A DNA stretch of 64,000 bases from Rhinopomastus cyanomelas. Taxonomy: Eukaryota > Chordata > Aves > Bucerotiformes > Rhinopomastidae. The DNA is taken from assembly GCA_013400115.1 (NCBI GenBank), contig VXBP01005070.1, positions 63,490-127,489 of the forward strand, read 5' to 3'. The translations under genes were made by a program, and so were the position numbers. How positions within the stretch are numbered: position 1 is the stretch's first letter; each line of letters begins with the position of its first letter. Shown here piece by piece: positions 54,801 to 64,000 of the stretch. A model generated the notes under the pieces. The model worked only from the letters and a program-made list of their open reading frames with translations. It ran no database searches and was not told where the DNA came from.

Positions 54801-57800
54801 TAAAGATGATGCTGCTTGCTGCAGTTGAGACGGAACGCTGCTTGATGCAAGCAAGTGTCATTTATTAAGTGTACAAGAGTCCTTTATATATGATTTGATA
54901 CATGGTTTAACAGAATAGTGATTGGCTAACAGTTTCTTTAAACACTTGATTTATGCTGATTGGTGGCTATTATCATTACTACAAGGTAAGCAAGCTACAT
55001 AACTAAGCACCTGTGACCCAGAACGGTCCCTGCACATTTATCTTGTTTTCGGTTTCTGCTGTTTCTTGACCCACACCCAGAGTCCCGTATATTTTGTCTC
55101 TGTGGCTGGCTTAAGGGTTTACTCTCAGTTTTATCAGGATACAGCTCGATCTTCACCAGACACAACTTGACTTGTTTATGTTCATGGCTTTCCACCCAGA
55201 AGCTCCAGCACATTCCCAGTGACCAGGTTCTCGGTCATAAATTTAGTGGTGCTGCCCATACACTTAGCCTTGTGCAGTCCATCAGCTGCTTACTGCAGCA
55301 GCCATGGACTAGGTGACCTTTAAAGGGCCCTTCCAACCCAGTGCATTCTATGAGTCTGTGATTCTCTGAAATGAAGATACCATGTTCTCCAGAAGCAATC
55401 AACATGGGTACTGGCCAGTTACAAAAGCAACGTTACTCACACTAAAGCCACTAGAGGGCAACTAGTAGGATATTAGTAGCCTTATTTTAGTGCCGAAGCT
55501 GCCACTTGAGACAATGGTAGGGTACCCGAAGTAAGTAATGTGAAGAAACCTCTTCAGCTAAAAAATTTGGCTTCTTTTCTGAGTAGCAGCACGTTTTACA
55601 TAACACAGCATAATGCAGCAGTTAAGTATACCAGTTTATAATTGCAAGCAGATAAGTTGCCTGCCCCTGGTTTTGGAAGGCAAAACAAAAAATTTAAAAC
55701 ACTTGAATGAAATTAGACTGAAATATAGGTTTCCAACAGTCCCTTTTATTACATTTTACTTATAAACAGTAAGCTAAGAATTTATTTGTATATAAGTAAG
55801 TATAATATAGTATCTTTTCTCCAATTCTTGCTGTTCAATACAGGCTTACTGTCTAAAACATCTGTGAATCTGGGGAAAAAAAATACATCTGTGAAAGATA
55901 GTTACTCACCAAAAGCACTACCACCAGGCACAAAAGACTTTCTTCCTTGGCGGACTGCAGAACGTGCAAGGAGATGCAGGTGAGGTTTTCGTAGTATAAG
56001 AGAAAATACTGAAGCATGAAACCTGTGTGATATTTAAAATACACAAAAAAGGTGTGATTTCATGTCCAGATGTAGCAAAAAATTCCACAAGTAAACTCAC
56101 CTTACGTGCTTGTTCTCTTGTTACAAACGATTTCCTAGAATTTAGCATAGCTGAAGATCCAGTTTGTTTTTACAGGCTTGTAGTATTGTGTCGGCATCCA
56201 GCGGGAGTTGTTTAGGTACTTTTTTATACCTCTTCTTTCTGCTCCATCTCTCTTAATGCCAGCACAATCATTGTGATCATCTAAGTGAATTGATATTTAG
56301 AAAAACCCAACAAACTGTTACACATGAAAGCTGCTGTATTTTTCTGCTTCCTTCTGAAAAATTTTTTTTATTTTTTAATGTATTCCATAGTCTTTGACCT
56401 CTCACAATGCAGACTATTCAAACAAAATATTTCTTAATGCTCTATTGTAACTGTCTTTGTTAAACTTGTTTTTCAAAGTGCTGAACAAGTTTTTCCTGTT
56501 CACTTTTTACTATGTAGTAATTAACTAAGCAAGATACCTATTGAAGACTAATGTTAGCAACCAGTAATGTTGCTGTAATTCACTTTTAAATATGTATACT
56601 AACAGAACAAAGTGAGGATGTAATGAGCATTGAAGGGATGCAGAGCAGTGTCTGATGTGGTTTTTACACTTACTACTTGTTCTAGAATCCTGTGCTCTGG
56701 AAATGGAAGAAGCAGTAGTGGCATTATAAACTTAATTTTCTAAAAAGTGTTTTTATTTCTTAACTGTAGAGAGGAGCCAGTGGATAGTACTGAAGAATTG
56801 CCAGTGAATATTCAGGTATTGTCTTTCTCATGTGATGGTATGTTTAGTAGGTGAATGTCTGAAAAATGATGAAAGTGTTCTCCTGATTCAACAGAATTTT
56901 ATTTTCTAAAGGTTAAGACTGGAACATAATATTAAATTTTATCATGGAGGTGCTCTATAATACGTTATTTTGAAAATTCTTTTATATGTATCTTTTTTGT
57001 GTAAGTATCTTTTGGTTTCTTAAACTTATGAGAATGCTGGGTCAGAGTATGGGTGCAATTTCTTCAGAAGCAATAAGGAGAATTAATAGCATTTTTCTGT
57101 GAATGGTTCTGTCACTCCTCTTTCTCTTATTCCTCCTTTTGAACTACAAACTTACGTTTGTACTCATCTGTGAACTGCTGTAGTAAACATACGATACAAG
57201 TCTGTGTGTGTGGAAATCCTCGCTTTCTTCCTTCTGATTTTCATCTCATTTCCATCTGTCTCCCTGCCCCACCAGAGGGCGGATGAAGTATGTATTAATT
57301 AGTTTACAGAAGGGTCTGATGGTTACCAAAGCCATCAAACTTGTTCTCTGCTATGACATAGGCTTTCCAAGGGCTGGAGTCCTTTGGGAAAACCTAATCT
57401 AGACAGGTTGCATTACCTTCCGACCATCCCTCTGCTCTGTTCATCCCCTGGACTGAAGTGTGTTTATCAGCTCCACCATGGAGCTCCAGCCTCTACTTTC
57501 TTTCACTTGTTTTGTTCCTTCCTCTTTTGCCTGTCCAGCAATTTTTTGCCCTTACTTAAATAGACTTTCCCAGAGGTGCTGCACTCTCAGCTGATGGGCC
57601 TAGCTGTGCCTTGTGATGGGTCAGTTGTCAGTTGGAGCTGCCTGGAACTGGCTGTTCCTGGAATGGGCCAGGTCTAGCTACTCCTCGCACCGGCTCCTCT
57701 GTTACTAAACCCTTGCCACATATACACAATATATGCATGCTTGCGATTTCTTTTTTTAACACAACTGTACTCCAGTTTATTTCAAAATTGCACAGCTGAT

Positions 57801-58069
57801 CAATGTATATGTTTTGTGAAAGGTGCTGGGAAATGATTGCATTTAAATTAAGCTCTTGTTACTATTTAATCTTAGGCCTCTATTGCACATTCTAATGATG
57901 TGAGTGTGTTTTCTGATTGTATTAGACAGGTATTCCTGTGAAAGTAACACTAGAAAGTGCTTCTGCATCTGAAACCGAAGACACGCAAGATTTAGGTCAT
58001 GTTATCTATCATCCTAGTTTGTCAAAAACATTAGATGAGACCAACGTAACGAAGTACCAACAGTTACAG
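45629..58069 (+). CDS. CEP78: CEP78, centrosomal protein of 78 kDa: exons covering residues 1-466 (3' end outside the window)
   Basis: CEP78 is a centriole protein needed for normal cilia. In people its loss causes cone-rod dystrophy with hearing loss, and it is reported to work with the CRL4-DCAF1 (VprBP) ligase in control of CP110. Eleven exons join in frame through canonical GT-AG introns to give 466 codons. The order of conserved blocks matches human CEP78: MIESVKIRR start, DFYSHYEHLCALQ, KGCLS, leucine-rich repeats at about residues 145-300 (NFTGC, LDLQQCG, LVVLDLRKNPLI), GRKGKATIRIG and LPPG..DFLPWRTAERA. The human protein is about 690 residues, so the coiled-coil C-terminus is missing here; I did not find the next exon between 58070 and 64000. 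No frameshift or stop interrupts the exons, so the gene looks intact. Confidence 0.97.
46096..46274 (+). CDS. CEP78: CEP78 coding exon, residues 85-144
   Basis: Acceptor CTTCACTAG, donor GTAAGA. It encodes RRRIPAIRSKD and KAVKGCLSISDVLKNLELQG, matching the human RSRVPAIRYKD and [20 protein letters not shown] blocks. It ends in phase 0 after TK. Confidence 0.95.
46697..46769 (+). CDS. CEP78: CEP78 coding exon, residues 145-168
   Basis: Acceptor TATTCTGTAG, donor GTAAGT. At 73 bases it is a short exon encoding GLATASSLESVSLAHCPVG and DAGLE, the first clear leucine-rich repeat strand and loop. It is too short to appear as a separate long ORF. Ends with one extra base. Confidence 0.93.
47283..47386 (+). 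CDS. CEP78: CEP78 coding exon, residues 169-203
   Basis: Acceptor TTTTCTTCAG, donor GTAATT. It encodes KICQSIKNSATIRYVNFTGC and SLTWRGAEHVANVLK, matching human [29 protein letters not shown]. Lys169 is formed across the splice junction; I recall Ile at this place in the human protein. Confidence 0.95.
48123..48297 (+). CDS. CEP78: CEP78 coding exon, residues 204-261
   Basis: It encodes YQAMKRHGEAWVESLRYRKP, then GLRRITFNCNMLVGDRGASA and EDLWLK. The acceptor (TTTTCATTTGAAAAG) has an A-rich end and is weak, so skipping or a shifted site is possible; homology to human YQTMRRHEETW begins exactly at 48123. Donor GTATTT is also weak. Confidence 0.93.
48640..49655 (+). repeat. CR1, about 1 kb, inside a CEP78 intron
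   Basis: Begins in the reverse-transcriptase region (CCATAAGCCCTGATGGGATG, then GAGGACTGGAGGATAGCAAA) and runs to the 3' region and a short tail TGTCATACTGTGAGTG. A jump near 48840 removes most of the polymerase domain. Sense to CEP78. Confidence 0.9.
50081..50194 (+). CDS. CEP78: CEP78 coding exon, residues 262-299
   Basis: Acceptor AAACATCTCAG, donor GTATGT. It encodes ALDLQQCGISNEGARSLLDA and LVVLDLRKNPLI, the best leucine-rich repeat of the protein (LxxLxLxxC/N pattern). It follows an intron of 1.8 kb enlarged by a 1 kb CR1. Confidence 0.95.
50433..50497 (+). CDS. CEP78: CEP78 coding exon, residues 300-321
   Basis: A 65-base exon with acceptor TTAATTCTAG and donor GTATGT. It encodes DRVLMRNIVERVLMNGNNAN then SE, matching human [22 protein letters not shown] in length. 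Phase 0 at its end. Confidence 0.92.
52210..52340 (+). repeat. Short internal CR1 fragment in a CEP78 intron
   Basis: AAGCCTGGAGAAGAGGAGGC and CAACTAGTGATAGGATGAG are CR1 3'-region blocks; neither the coding part nor the tail is present. Confidence 0.75.
53047..53155 (+). CDS. CEP78: CEP78 coding exon, residues 322-357
   Basis: Acceptor AAAAATTTCAG, donor GTAATG. It encodes YKWLTSPSSKDGLKNRQKKR and TIVLGRGRKGKATIRI, a basic linker after the leucine-rich repeats conserved in human CEP78 (YQWITSPS..., GHKGKATIRI). Confidence 0.95.
54112..54294 (-). repeat. CR1 3' end fragment in a CEP78 intron
   Basis: AATCATAGAATCATTAGGG, GATTGGAAGGGACCTCGAAA and CACTGTGAAGAAATTCCTTC identify a minus-strand CR1. 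Compared with similar copies about 40 bases are missing after CCAAGTCACACAG. Confidence 0.93.
54453..55366 (+). repeat. CR1 split by an LTR insertion (parts 54453-54816 and 55285-55366)
   Basis: The left part runs from GAGAAGGGTCACAAAAACAA to GAGGCTCTGAGCAACCTGAT and CTAGTTAAAGATG; the right part continues with CATGGACTAGGTGACCTTTA, AAGGGCCCTTCCAACC and the terminal ATTCTATGAGTCTGTGATTC. The CR1 reads on across the insertion once one copy of the 6-base duplication is removed, so the LTR arrived later. Confidence 0.93.
54817..55284 (-). mobile_element. Solo LTR (alpharetrovirus/ERVK-like layout) nested in a CR1
   Basis: The 468-base insert starts TG and ends CA and is flanked by exact 6-base duplications GCTGCT (54811-54816 and 55285-55290). 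Read on the minus strand it has TATATAAA (54883-54890) followed only about 17 bases later by AATAAA (54861-54866), so R and U5 are short, as in alpharetroviruses and related ERVK elements, which also make 6-base duplications. There is no coding sequence, so it is a solo LTR formed by recombination between the two LTRs of a former provirus. It lies antisense to CEP78 in the intron before the exon at 55844. Confidence 0.85.
55448..55460 (+). promoter_or_regulatory. CTCF-like motif
   Basis: CCACTAGAGGGCA fits the CTCF core (CCASYAGRKGGCR). Motif match only. Confidence 0.5.
55844..55979 (+). CDS. CEP78: CEP78 coding exon, residues 358-402
   Basis: Acceptor TTCAATACAG, donor GTGAGG. It encodes a variable Lys/Ser-rich stretch and then ALPPGTKDFLPWRTAERARR, the conserved human LPPGVSGFLPWRTAERAKR motif. 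It follows the intron with the nested LTR. Confidence 0.95.
56770..56815 (+). CDS. CEP78: CEP78 coding exon, residues 403-418
   Basis: A 46-base exon between acceptor TTAACTGTAG and donor GTATTG encodes EEPVDSTEELPVNIQ. The sequence is weakly conserved, but its length makes the flanking phases (2 in, 0 out) fit exactly, which supports it. Confidence 0.8.
57269..57282 (+). promoter_or_regulatory. CTCF-like motif (full match to the core)
   Basis: CCACCAGAGGGCGG fits every position of the CCASYAGRKGGCRS core and is the best such site I found in the window. It lies in CEP78 intron sequence 270 bases left of the dispersed repeat copy B. Confidence 0.6.
57550..57720 (+). repeat. Dispersed repeat of unknown family, copy B
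   Basis: It matches the reverse complement of 26840-27045. Shared blocks in order: TTGCCCTTACTTAAATA, CTTTCCCAGAGGTGC, GATGGGTCAGTTG, GGAACTGGCTGT and GGAATGGGCCAG. It is not flanked here by CR1, so the shared block is a repeat of its own and not CR1 sequence. Confidence 0.65.
57926..58069 (+). CDS. CEP78: CEP78 coding exon, residues 419-466
   Basis: Acceptor GATTGTATTAG, donor GTAAGA. It encodes TGIPVKVTLESASASETEDT and ends in KYQQLQ, matching the human [20 protein letters not shown] region in position. It is acidic and serine-rich, with low conservation as in mammals. It ends in phase 0 just before the coiled-coil exon. Confidence 0.9.
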
Positions 58070-58327
58070 GTAAGAGGCGTGTTCCATGTCTTAAACTCCA
58101 TAAATGCAAACTGTATTGATTAAACCATATTTTCTTCAGAAAACTATGGTTAAGCTAGTAACTAGTCATAAAGCAAGATTTCTGAATAACTTTTAATTAT
58201 CCTGCGTTATATCACGTGGGCTTCCATTTCAAAAGATTAGTGTGAATTATGCACTGGATTTCCAGTCTCTGAATAGTTTCAATGAAAATGTGTAAGCTAT
58301 AACCGTTTCATCAAACCAGGGCTATAT

Positions 58328-58970
58328 CATAGAATCATAGAATCATTACGGATCGGAAGGGACCTCGAAAGATCATCCAGTCCAATCCGCCTGCAACAGC
58401 AGGATCACCTAAACCAAGTCACACAGGAACCCGTCCAGTCGGGTCTTGAACATCTCCAGAGAAGGAGACTCCACAACCCCTCTGGGCAGCCTGTTCCAGT
58501 GTTCTGTCACCCTCACTGTGAAGAAGTTCCTTCTGAGGTTGATGTGGAACCTCCTATGTTCCAGCTTACAACCATTGCCCCTCATCCTATCACTACATGA
58601 CACCTAGAACAGCCCANNNNNNNNNNNNNNNNNNNNNNNNNNNNNNNNNNNNNNNNNNNNNNNNNNNNNNNNNNNNNNNNNNNNNNNNNNNNNNNNNNNN
58701 NNNNNNNNNNNNNNNNNNNNNNNNNNNNNNNNNNNNNNNNNNNNNCGTCAGCAAACTTGCTGACAGTGCATGCCAATCCCTCATCCAAGTCATCAATGAA
58801 TAGATTGAACAGGACCGGTCCCAGCACCGATCCCTGGGGCACTCCACTAGATACAGGCCTCCAACTAGACTCTGTCCCACTGACCACCACTCTCTGACTT
58901 CTACCCTGTAGCCAGTTTATAATCCACCTCACTACCCGAAAATCTAGGCCACACTGCCTCAGTTTGTATG
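58328..58970 (-). repeat. CR1 with reverse-transcriptase part, interrupted by a gap
   Basis: The tail and 3' region (58328-58616: AGAATCATAGAATCATTACG, GATCGGAAGGGACCTCGAAA) and a polymerase part (58746-58970, reading on the minus strand GVPQGSVLGPVLFN, LFIDDLDEGLACTVSKFAD) are separated by N. The polymerase frame is undamaged in the visible part, so this copy is younger than most here. Confidence 0.94.
58617..58745. other. Assembly gap (129 N) inside a CR1
   Basis: The N run sits between the FAD of the polymerase box and the 3' region. In other copies (for example 24985 compared with 24110) more sequence separates these parts, so the true gap is probably longer or the copy is deleted. Confidence 0.97.
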
Positions 58971-59132
58971 AAGGAACCTCACTTAATACGCATAGCTGCA
59001 GTAGGTGTAATTACTCTGTTCTATTCTTCAGTCACTGACTGTTGAGCACTATTGTAAAGCAACTCCCTGAAGCAACTTCACTGGGTTCTTTCTGAAGTGT
59101 TAGGATTTGAATTCTGTTTGAAGAATCTACAT

Positions 59133-59418
59133 GGCCTGCAAATCCCAGTTAGTGATAGAACAAGAGTAAACAGCCTGAAGCTGCACCAAGGGAGGTTTAG
59201 GCTGGACACTAGGACAGTGTTTTTCATTGAAGGAGCAGTCAAGCACTGGAAAAGGCTTCCCAGGGATGTGGTTGAGTCACCATTCCTGATTGTGTTTAAA
59301 GGCTTTTTAGATGTACTTAGCGATACGGCGTAGTATTGAACTTGGAAGAGCAGGGTTCTTGGTTGGATGTGCTGATCTCAAGGGTTTTTTCCAACCTGAA
59401 TGAATCTATGATTCTTTG
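59133..59418 (+). repeat. CR1 3' fragment, CEP78 intron
   Basis: GGTTTAGGCTGGACACTAGG, GGATGTGGTTGAGTCACCAT, GGTTTTTTCCAACCTGAATG and the terminal AATCTATGATTCTTTGA identify a plus-strand CR1. Confidence 0.92.
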
Positions 59419-60489
59419 AAAATAACACTGCTAAAAGAAGACTTGTAGTCATTATGATTTTGGTGGTGGTATTGTAGAGCACAGTACTAGGTGAATGAAC
59501 TGTTCATGTGTATAAATATTACGACTATATAGCTGTCTTTACATAAGCAAAGTGGAGTTGAAACTGAATGTGTTGCTGATCTAAATGTGATGTGATAGGG
59601 TGGCTGTGGAAGGCAAAATAGTGTGAACGTATTGTGTAAATAACTGCATGCCTTTTTTGTTTGGGTTTCTTTTTTCCCAGATGATCTATACTTTTTCTTT
59701 AGTCCTACTCCATTTTTCTGTTTAGAACTTCTGTTCTAGGAAGATTCTAAAGGTTTTCATGTGTTGCTGGAACAGTGGTTGTAGGTGATTTCTGGTTTTG
59801 TGTAGTAGGTTGACATTGTGCTGTACAGTGGCTTCAAGCACTTTCATCAAGAGCATTATGTCTGGAATCACAGAATTCCCTCTCACATGTTTAGCATGTT
59901 ATGCTAAAAACTTATATGCAGCAAGAAGGATACTTTCAGGAAATACTCAATGTATTTGGGCTTAGTGTTTGGAGAGGGAGGAGTACTGCTTTTAGGTACT
60001 GCAGAGACCATGTTTTGAGCTTTGTGGAAGGGCTGTCATATCAACCAATGTTGTTGGCGTTACCTGCAATACTACACATAGAGCAACTGTAGGGAAGGAA
60101 TAATTTGTGGTTAATTTGAGCCTCCTGGGAAGTAAAACTGTAAATTTCAGGAACCTATCCCCAAATTGGTTTTAAATGGCTGTGCATGTTAAGATTTTTC
60201 TGATTTTGTGAATTTGAAAACCAAAATAATTTTTTAGACTGTGTTTGCATATCTGAGCAGCACTGTTCAAGCAGTCTCTTAACTCTTTCTATACCTCACC
60301 CATGCTTTTTTCTTACATTGTTGTACAGTTTCACATGATGACAGAACTGAACTAACAGCTTGCCACCATCATTTAGTGCTTTTTTATTTCTTACTTTAAT
60401 CTCTTTTCTCTTGTATATTTTTTCGTGTTTATCTGATCCTAAGGCAAGTTTATTCAGTTCATGTAGTTTAACAAGTGAACAGTCTTGCC
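59419..60489. other. CEP78 intron DNA, no exon recognised
   Basis: I looked for the coiled-coil exon that follows residue 466 and found no open, homologous segment with splice sites. No repeat recognised. Confidence 0.5.
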
Positions 60490-61200
60490 CCTGAGGAAGA
60501 ACAACACCATGCACCAACCAGTATATGGTGAGGGCAGACCATCTGGAAAGCAGTGTTGTAGAAGAACCTCAGGGTTCATGGGAGAGACCAAATCAAACGT
60601 GAGCCAGTAATGTGACCTTGCAGCAAAGAAAGTGAATGTCATCCTGGGTTGTATTAGAAGGAGCACTGCCAGCAGGTGGAGGGAAGCATTCCTTAGGCTA
60701 TATTCATCACTGATGAGGTAGAGTACTGTGTCCACCTCTGGGCTCCCCAGAAAGAGACATGAACATTGAGAAAGTCCTTTGAACCTTCCAATCACAAGGA
60801 TGGTTAAGGGACTGGAGCATCTCTTCCATGAGAAAAGGCTGAGAGAGCTGGGACTGCTTATCCTGGAGAAGTTTTGGGGTGAGTCATAATAATGTTTTAT
60901 ATAAATACCTGAAAGGAAGGTGTGAAGAGGATGGGGCCAGGCTTTGTTCAGCAGTGCCTGGTGACAGGGCAGGAGTCAGTAGACACAATCAGGAACTCAG
61001 AAGGCAACAATTTTATGGTGTGGTTGAGAATAGGTTACCCAGAGATGTTGTGGAACCTTGCTTCTTACGAGATGTTAAATCATTTAGACATTGGTCCTAG
61101 GGAGCTTTCTGTAGGTTGCTTTGCTTTGCTTTAGCCAAGGATTTGGACTAGGTTACCTCCAGAGGTCCTTTCCAACCTCAACCATTCTATTGTTCTCTGA
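60490..61200 (+). repeat. CR1, about 700 bases, CEP78 intron
   Basis: Decayed plus-strand copy: CATCCTGGGTTGTATTAGAA, CACCTCTGGGCTCCCCAGAA, AATACCTGAAAGGAAGGTGT and the end TCCTTTCCAACCTCAACCAT, TCTATTGTTCTCTGA. Confidence 0.9.
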
Positions 61201-61294
61201 TATTTTGTAGCTTAGTTTTCAGACACCTCAGTAACTCACGTTTGCTTATGTGATGGCGTGCATTCCAGAACTGGAGCATAGGAAGTGGCAGAAA

Positions 61295-61372
61295 TTTGTG
61301 GCTGGTAATGTGAGAAGAGAACTGGAGAACCCTTTTGTGGCTGGTAATGTGAGAAGAGAACTGGAGAACCCT
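61295..61372. repeat. Perfect 39-base tandem duplication
   Basis: A 39-base unit beginning TTTGTGGCTGGTAATGTGAG occurs twice head to tail with no difference, and the first bases of a third (TTTGT) follow at 61373. Identity of the copies suggests a recent duplication. Confidence 0.95.
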
Positions 61373-61850
61373 TTTGTCTGCTTTAATTGAGTTTAGGCAC
61401 TGTAATTAAATATTTCTTACTGCAGACCTGCCTGCGTCAGGAGCTGACTTGAGGAACTGATCTAGCTCAAAAATAAGCCACTCTGTTTGGCTGTGGCAAT
61501 CTTTGGCACAGCCTTTCAGTTAAGTGGCACAACTAGCTGTACTAGAAAAGTTATGGAACTGCAGTATGAGAATAAACAGTAAGAGGTGTTAATGCCTTGA
61601 ACTGCCATTGTTTTGAAAAAGTTCTAAAAAAATCCCTTGATATGACCAAATTATAGGATTTTTACTTTAGTACACAAGTCCTTGAGAACTGCTTTGCGTT
61701 TTTTGGCTAAAAAGGTACTTTAATTATATTGTATGACTGAAATTGTATTGGTTGTGTTTTCATTTTGAAAAGCCCAAACAACTCTTGTCTAACAAAAAGT
61801 CTATTTTCTGCTTCACATGAGAAATAGGAACTTGCAATTATTTTTTTCTT

Positions 61851-61863
61851 CCACTAGAGGGCA
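61851..61863 (+). promoter_or_regulatory. CTCF-like motif, identical 13-mer to the one at 55448
   Basis: CCACTAGAGGGCA again, same strand, 6.4 kb to the right. Motif match only. Confidence 0.5.
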
Positions 61864-63164
61864 TTTGAAATGTCTGAATTGTCTGTGATGACGAATGTAG
61901 TTGAGAAAACACCCAGACTTTGAAATTTTGATTAAGGCTATAACTGGTGAACTTCTCCTGTAATATAGTTAAATGTGTAACTCTTTCTACACATTAACAC
62001 TTTGTGAACGATGGAGAGATTGCACTGTAACCTTTTATTAAAAACAAGTGTGGCAGTGTAATCAAGTAGAAAACCACAGCTAATTAGTTGCTACAGTTTT
62101 TGAAATATTTTTAATTTTTAAACTGCAGTTTCAACTGCCGTGTCATGTGCTGAGTAGCCATTGCATACAGTAATTCTGAGGGGTATAGATACATGTGCTA
62201 TTCAGCTTCTTAAAGGCCATTAGTGATGGATGTCTTTGTGTACTAAACTGGTAGAAGGCTCAGTCTTGTATCTTGCATGTACATTTAGCTCTCGTGTATC
62301 TTAGTATTTTCTGCAAAAGCTAGTAATTTATTAAAAGCAAATTAAATAATAAAATGTACATGTGTTTGTAAACTTACAACAACAAATACGTTTGCACATG
62401 TGCAAAGCATCTTATTTAAATGTAGGCTTCTGATACTGTGTATGAGGGGCTGCAGCTGCAGTGCGTGTCAGTCCATTAGTCATCACATATTGTGTATATC
62501 CACAGCACAATAAATAAAGTTTAAACTAAACTGTAAAACTTCCAAACTGCTTAAAAAAATTACTAATAATGTAACTTTTACAAACCTTTGCCCTTTGGAA
62601 GTACAAACTAGCAGTTTTGGGGAAAAGGTCAGTGCTATCACATTTAGACTTGTCTAAAATCTGTCCACAACAAATATAGAACTACAGTTTCTAGAGCAGC
62701 TTACCATAAAACCCTATACCCTTGCAACTTCAAAATACTTGTATGCTTACACACGGACTGTAAGTGGAACAGTGAGAATTCTGTGATCTTGATCTTCAAA
62801 GCTAAGGTACAGGATTCCAGCACACATGCCAAGCTGTGAATGTAGGCCATTATATGCTCACTACTTTTTGTGCTATGCTTCTGAATCTATAAAAAGATTT
62901 CTAGCTCCTATTATTTCCATACATTCTGAGGTAGGTTGTAGTAAGACTGTAGTGATAATTGTTTAGGATTCTCCTTAGAGATTTCCCTCCCATGCCATAC
63001 CTGCAGGAGATTTCTTTGCATCATGGCAGTTAGACACTGTTACATCTCTTCCCAAATACTGTCTTTGAAATGGAGTTTTTGTACACCTTCTGACTTCTAA
63101 GTGTTTTCAGATGAGAAAATGATGACTAATTTTCAAGGGCTAGGTTGATTGATACCAATCTAGA
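61864..63164. other. CEP78 intron DNA, no exon recognised
   Basis: AT-rich sequence; no exon, repeat or RNA gene recognised. Confidence 0.5.
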
Positions 63165-63385
63165 GACTGCACTGAACAAGTCTAAGTACAAGGTCCTATG
63201 ACTGAGTTGGGGTAATCTTAACCACAAATAAATGCTGGGTGGTGAATAGATTGAGAGCAGTCATGAGAGAAGGGCTTGGGGCTCCTGGTAGATGAGAAGC
63301 TTGACATGAGCGAGCAATGTGTGAGTGCAGCTCAAAAAATCAGCTGTATCCTGGACTTTATCAAAAGAAGCATGACCAACAGCTT
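63165..63385 (+). repeat. CR1 fragment, CEP78 intron
   Basis: GGTGAATAGATTGAGAGCAG, TGAGCGAGCAATGTGTGAGT and CAGCTGTATCCTGGACTTTA match the same internal CR1 block as at 17090-17215. It lacks the coding region and the tail. Confidence 0.85.
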
Positions 63386-64000
63386 TGCATGCTGTTAGTT
63401 TATATAAACTACCCTGTGAAAAATAAAGCAGCTTGATAATTTTAACAGTTTTCACTTGTGGAGCCAGATAACTGTATTAAGGCATGCAAAACAAAAAATT
63501 CCTGTTTGTTCTTCTAATTTAGATGCTGTAATTGAAAATGGTAATGCTCTGCTATGCAATGAGAAAACATGGTATTGCTTATCAAATCGTGTTCACTGAA
63601 ATAGACCTACTACTTGAGAGCAAAATAAAATACAAGTTTAGGTATATGATGAATAAGTGTAGACATATGTTAGATGTTTATGTTTGGTTTTGTTGTTGAT
63701 TAAACACTTAACATACCTAACCCATGCAGACAGCTTGAGAGTTGTGAAAAACAGACCTTTTCTACTGAAGAATGAAGTGAAACCAAATGGAAAGGGTACA
63801 CTTCTTACCAGAATAAAATCCTGGATGAAGAGTATATTCTGAAAATGTAAATATGGCCACTAAGGATTTATTTTTTAGAGCCCAATCTGAACTTTTCATG
63901 AGGTAGATATATTTAGTTAAAAATATGTTTTGAAAAAGCAGAAGGGATAAAGAGGAAGTATAGAAAAACATACATTTCTGATGGTAATGTCATAGGCCCA
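63386..64000. other. CEP78 intron DNA to the window edge
   Basis: No exon or repeat recognised. CEP78 must continue to the right. Confidence 0.5.

Noticed and set aside
61854..61925. Open stretch after CCACTAG (RAFEMSELSVMTNVVEKTPRL) as the next CEP78 exon
   Set aside because: The acceptor and phase would fit, but it ends in TGA without a donor and shares nothing with the conserved coiled-coil region expected after residue 466. The CCACTAGAGGGC is better read as a CTCF-like site.

Overview
This is a bird nuclear genome window. The evidence is about thirty CR1 (chicken repeat 1, non-LTR retrotransposon) fragments on both strands, retroviral-type LTRs, long introns with vertebrate splice signals, and two protein genes whose pairing is the vertebrate GNAQ–CEP78 neighbourhood (human 9q21, chicken Z). 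Several CR1 copies look more like the type common outside the chicken lineage, but I cannot name the species, and Z versus W cannot be decided from sequence alone. There is no bacterial content, no operon and no CRISPR array.

Layout: (1) 1-6016 is the start of GNAQ intron 1; GNAQ runs on the minus strand and only coding exon 1 (6017-6152) is present. Its CpG-rich promoter is broken by a 336-base run of N (6202-6537). (2) 6538-9600 is a repeat-poor upstream flank. (3) 10000-10480 is a second, compact CpG island with YY1-like and CTCF-like motifs and a 28-codon ORF. It belongs to neither recognised gene. (4) 9.6-43.6 kb is otherwise intergenic. It holds most of the CR1 copies, a probable solo LTR (14647-15210), a tRNA-Val-derived fragment (20381-20426) and one copy of a dispersed repeat of unknown family (26840-27045). 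(5) 43620-44130 is the CEP78 CpG-island promoter with a probable untranslated first exon. (6) 45609-58069 carries eleven CEP78 exons on the plus strand, all joining in frame to give 466 codons. That is about two thirds of the protein; the C-terminal coiled-coil exons lie beyond 64000.

The two genes point away from each other, about 37 kb apart, and share no obvious pathway: a heterotrimeric Gq alpha subunit and a centriole/cilium protein. The intergenic space and the CEP78 introns are shaped mainly by retroelement insertion. The best examples are a solo LTR with exact 6-base target duplications nested inside a CR1, a CR1 whose 5' part is inverted as twin priming would do, and a CR1 ending directly at the CEP78 promoter. 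I found no new multi-gene system. The items most worth following are the orphan CpG island, a same-strand cluster of CTCF-like motifs in CEP78 introns, the nested LTR and the dispersed repeat pair.
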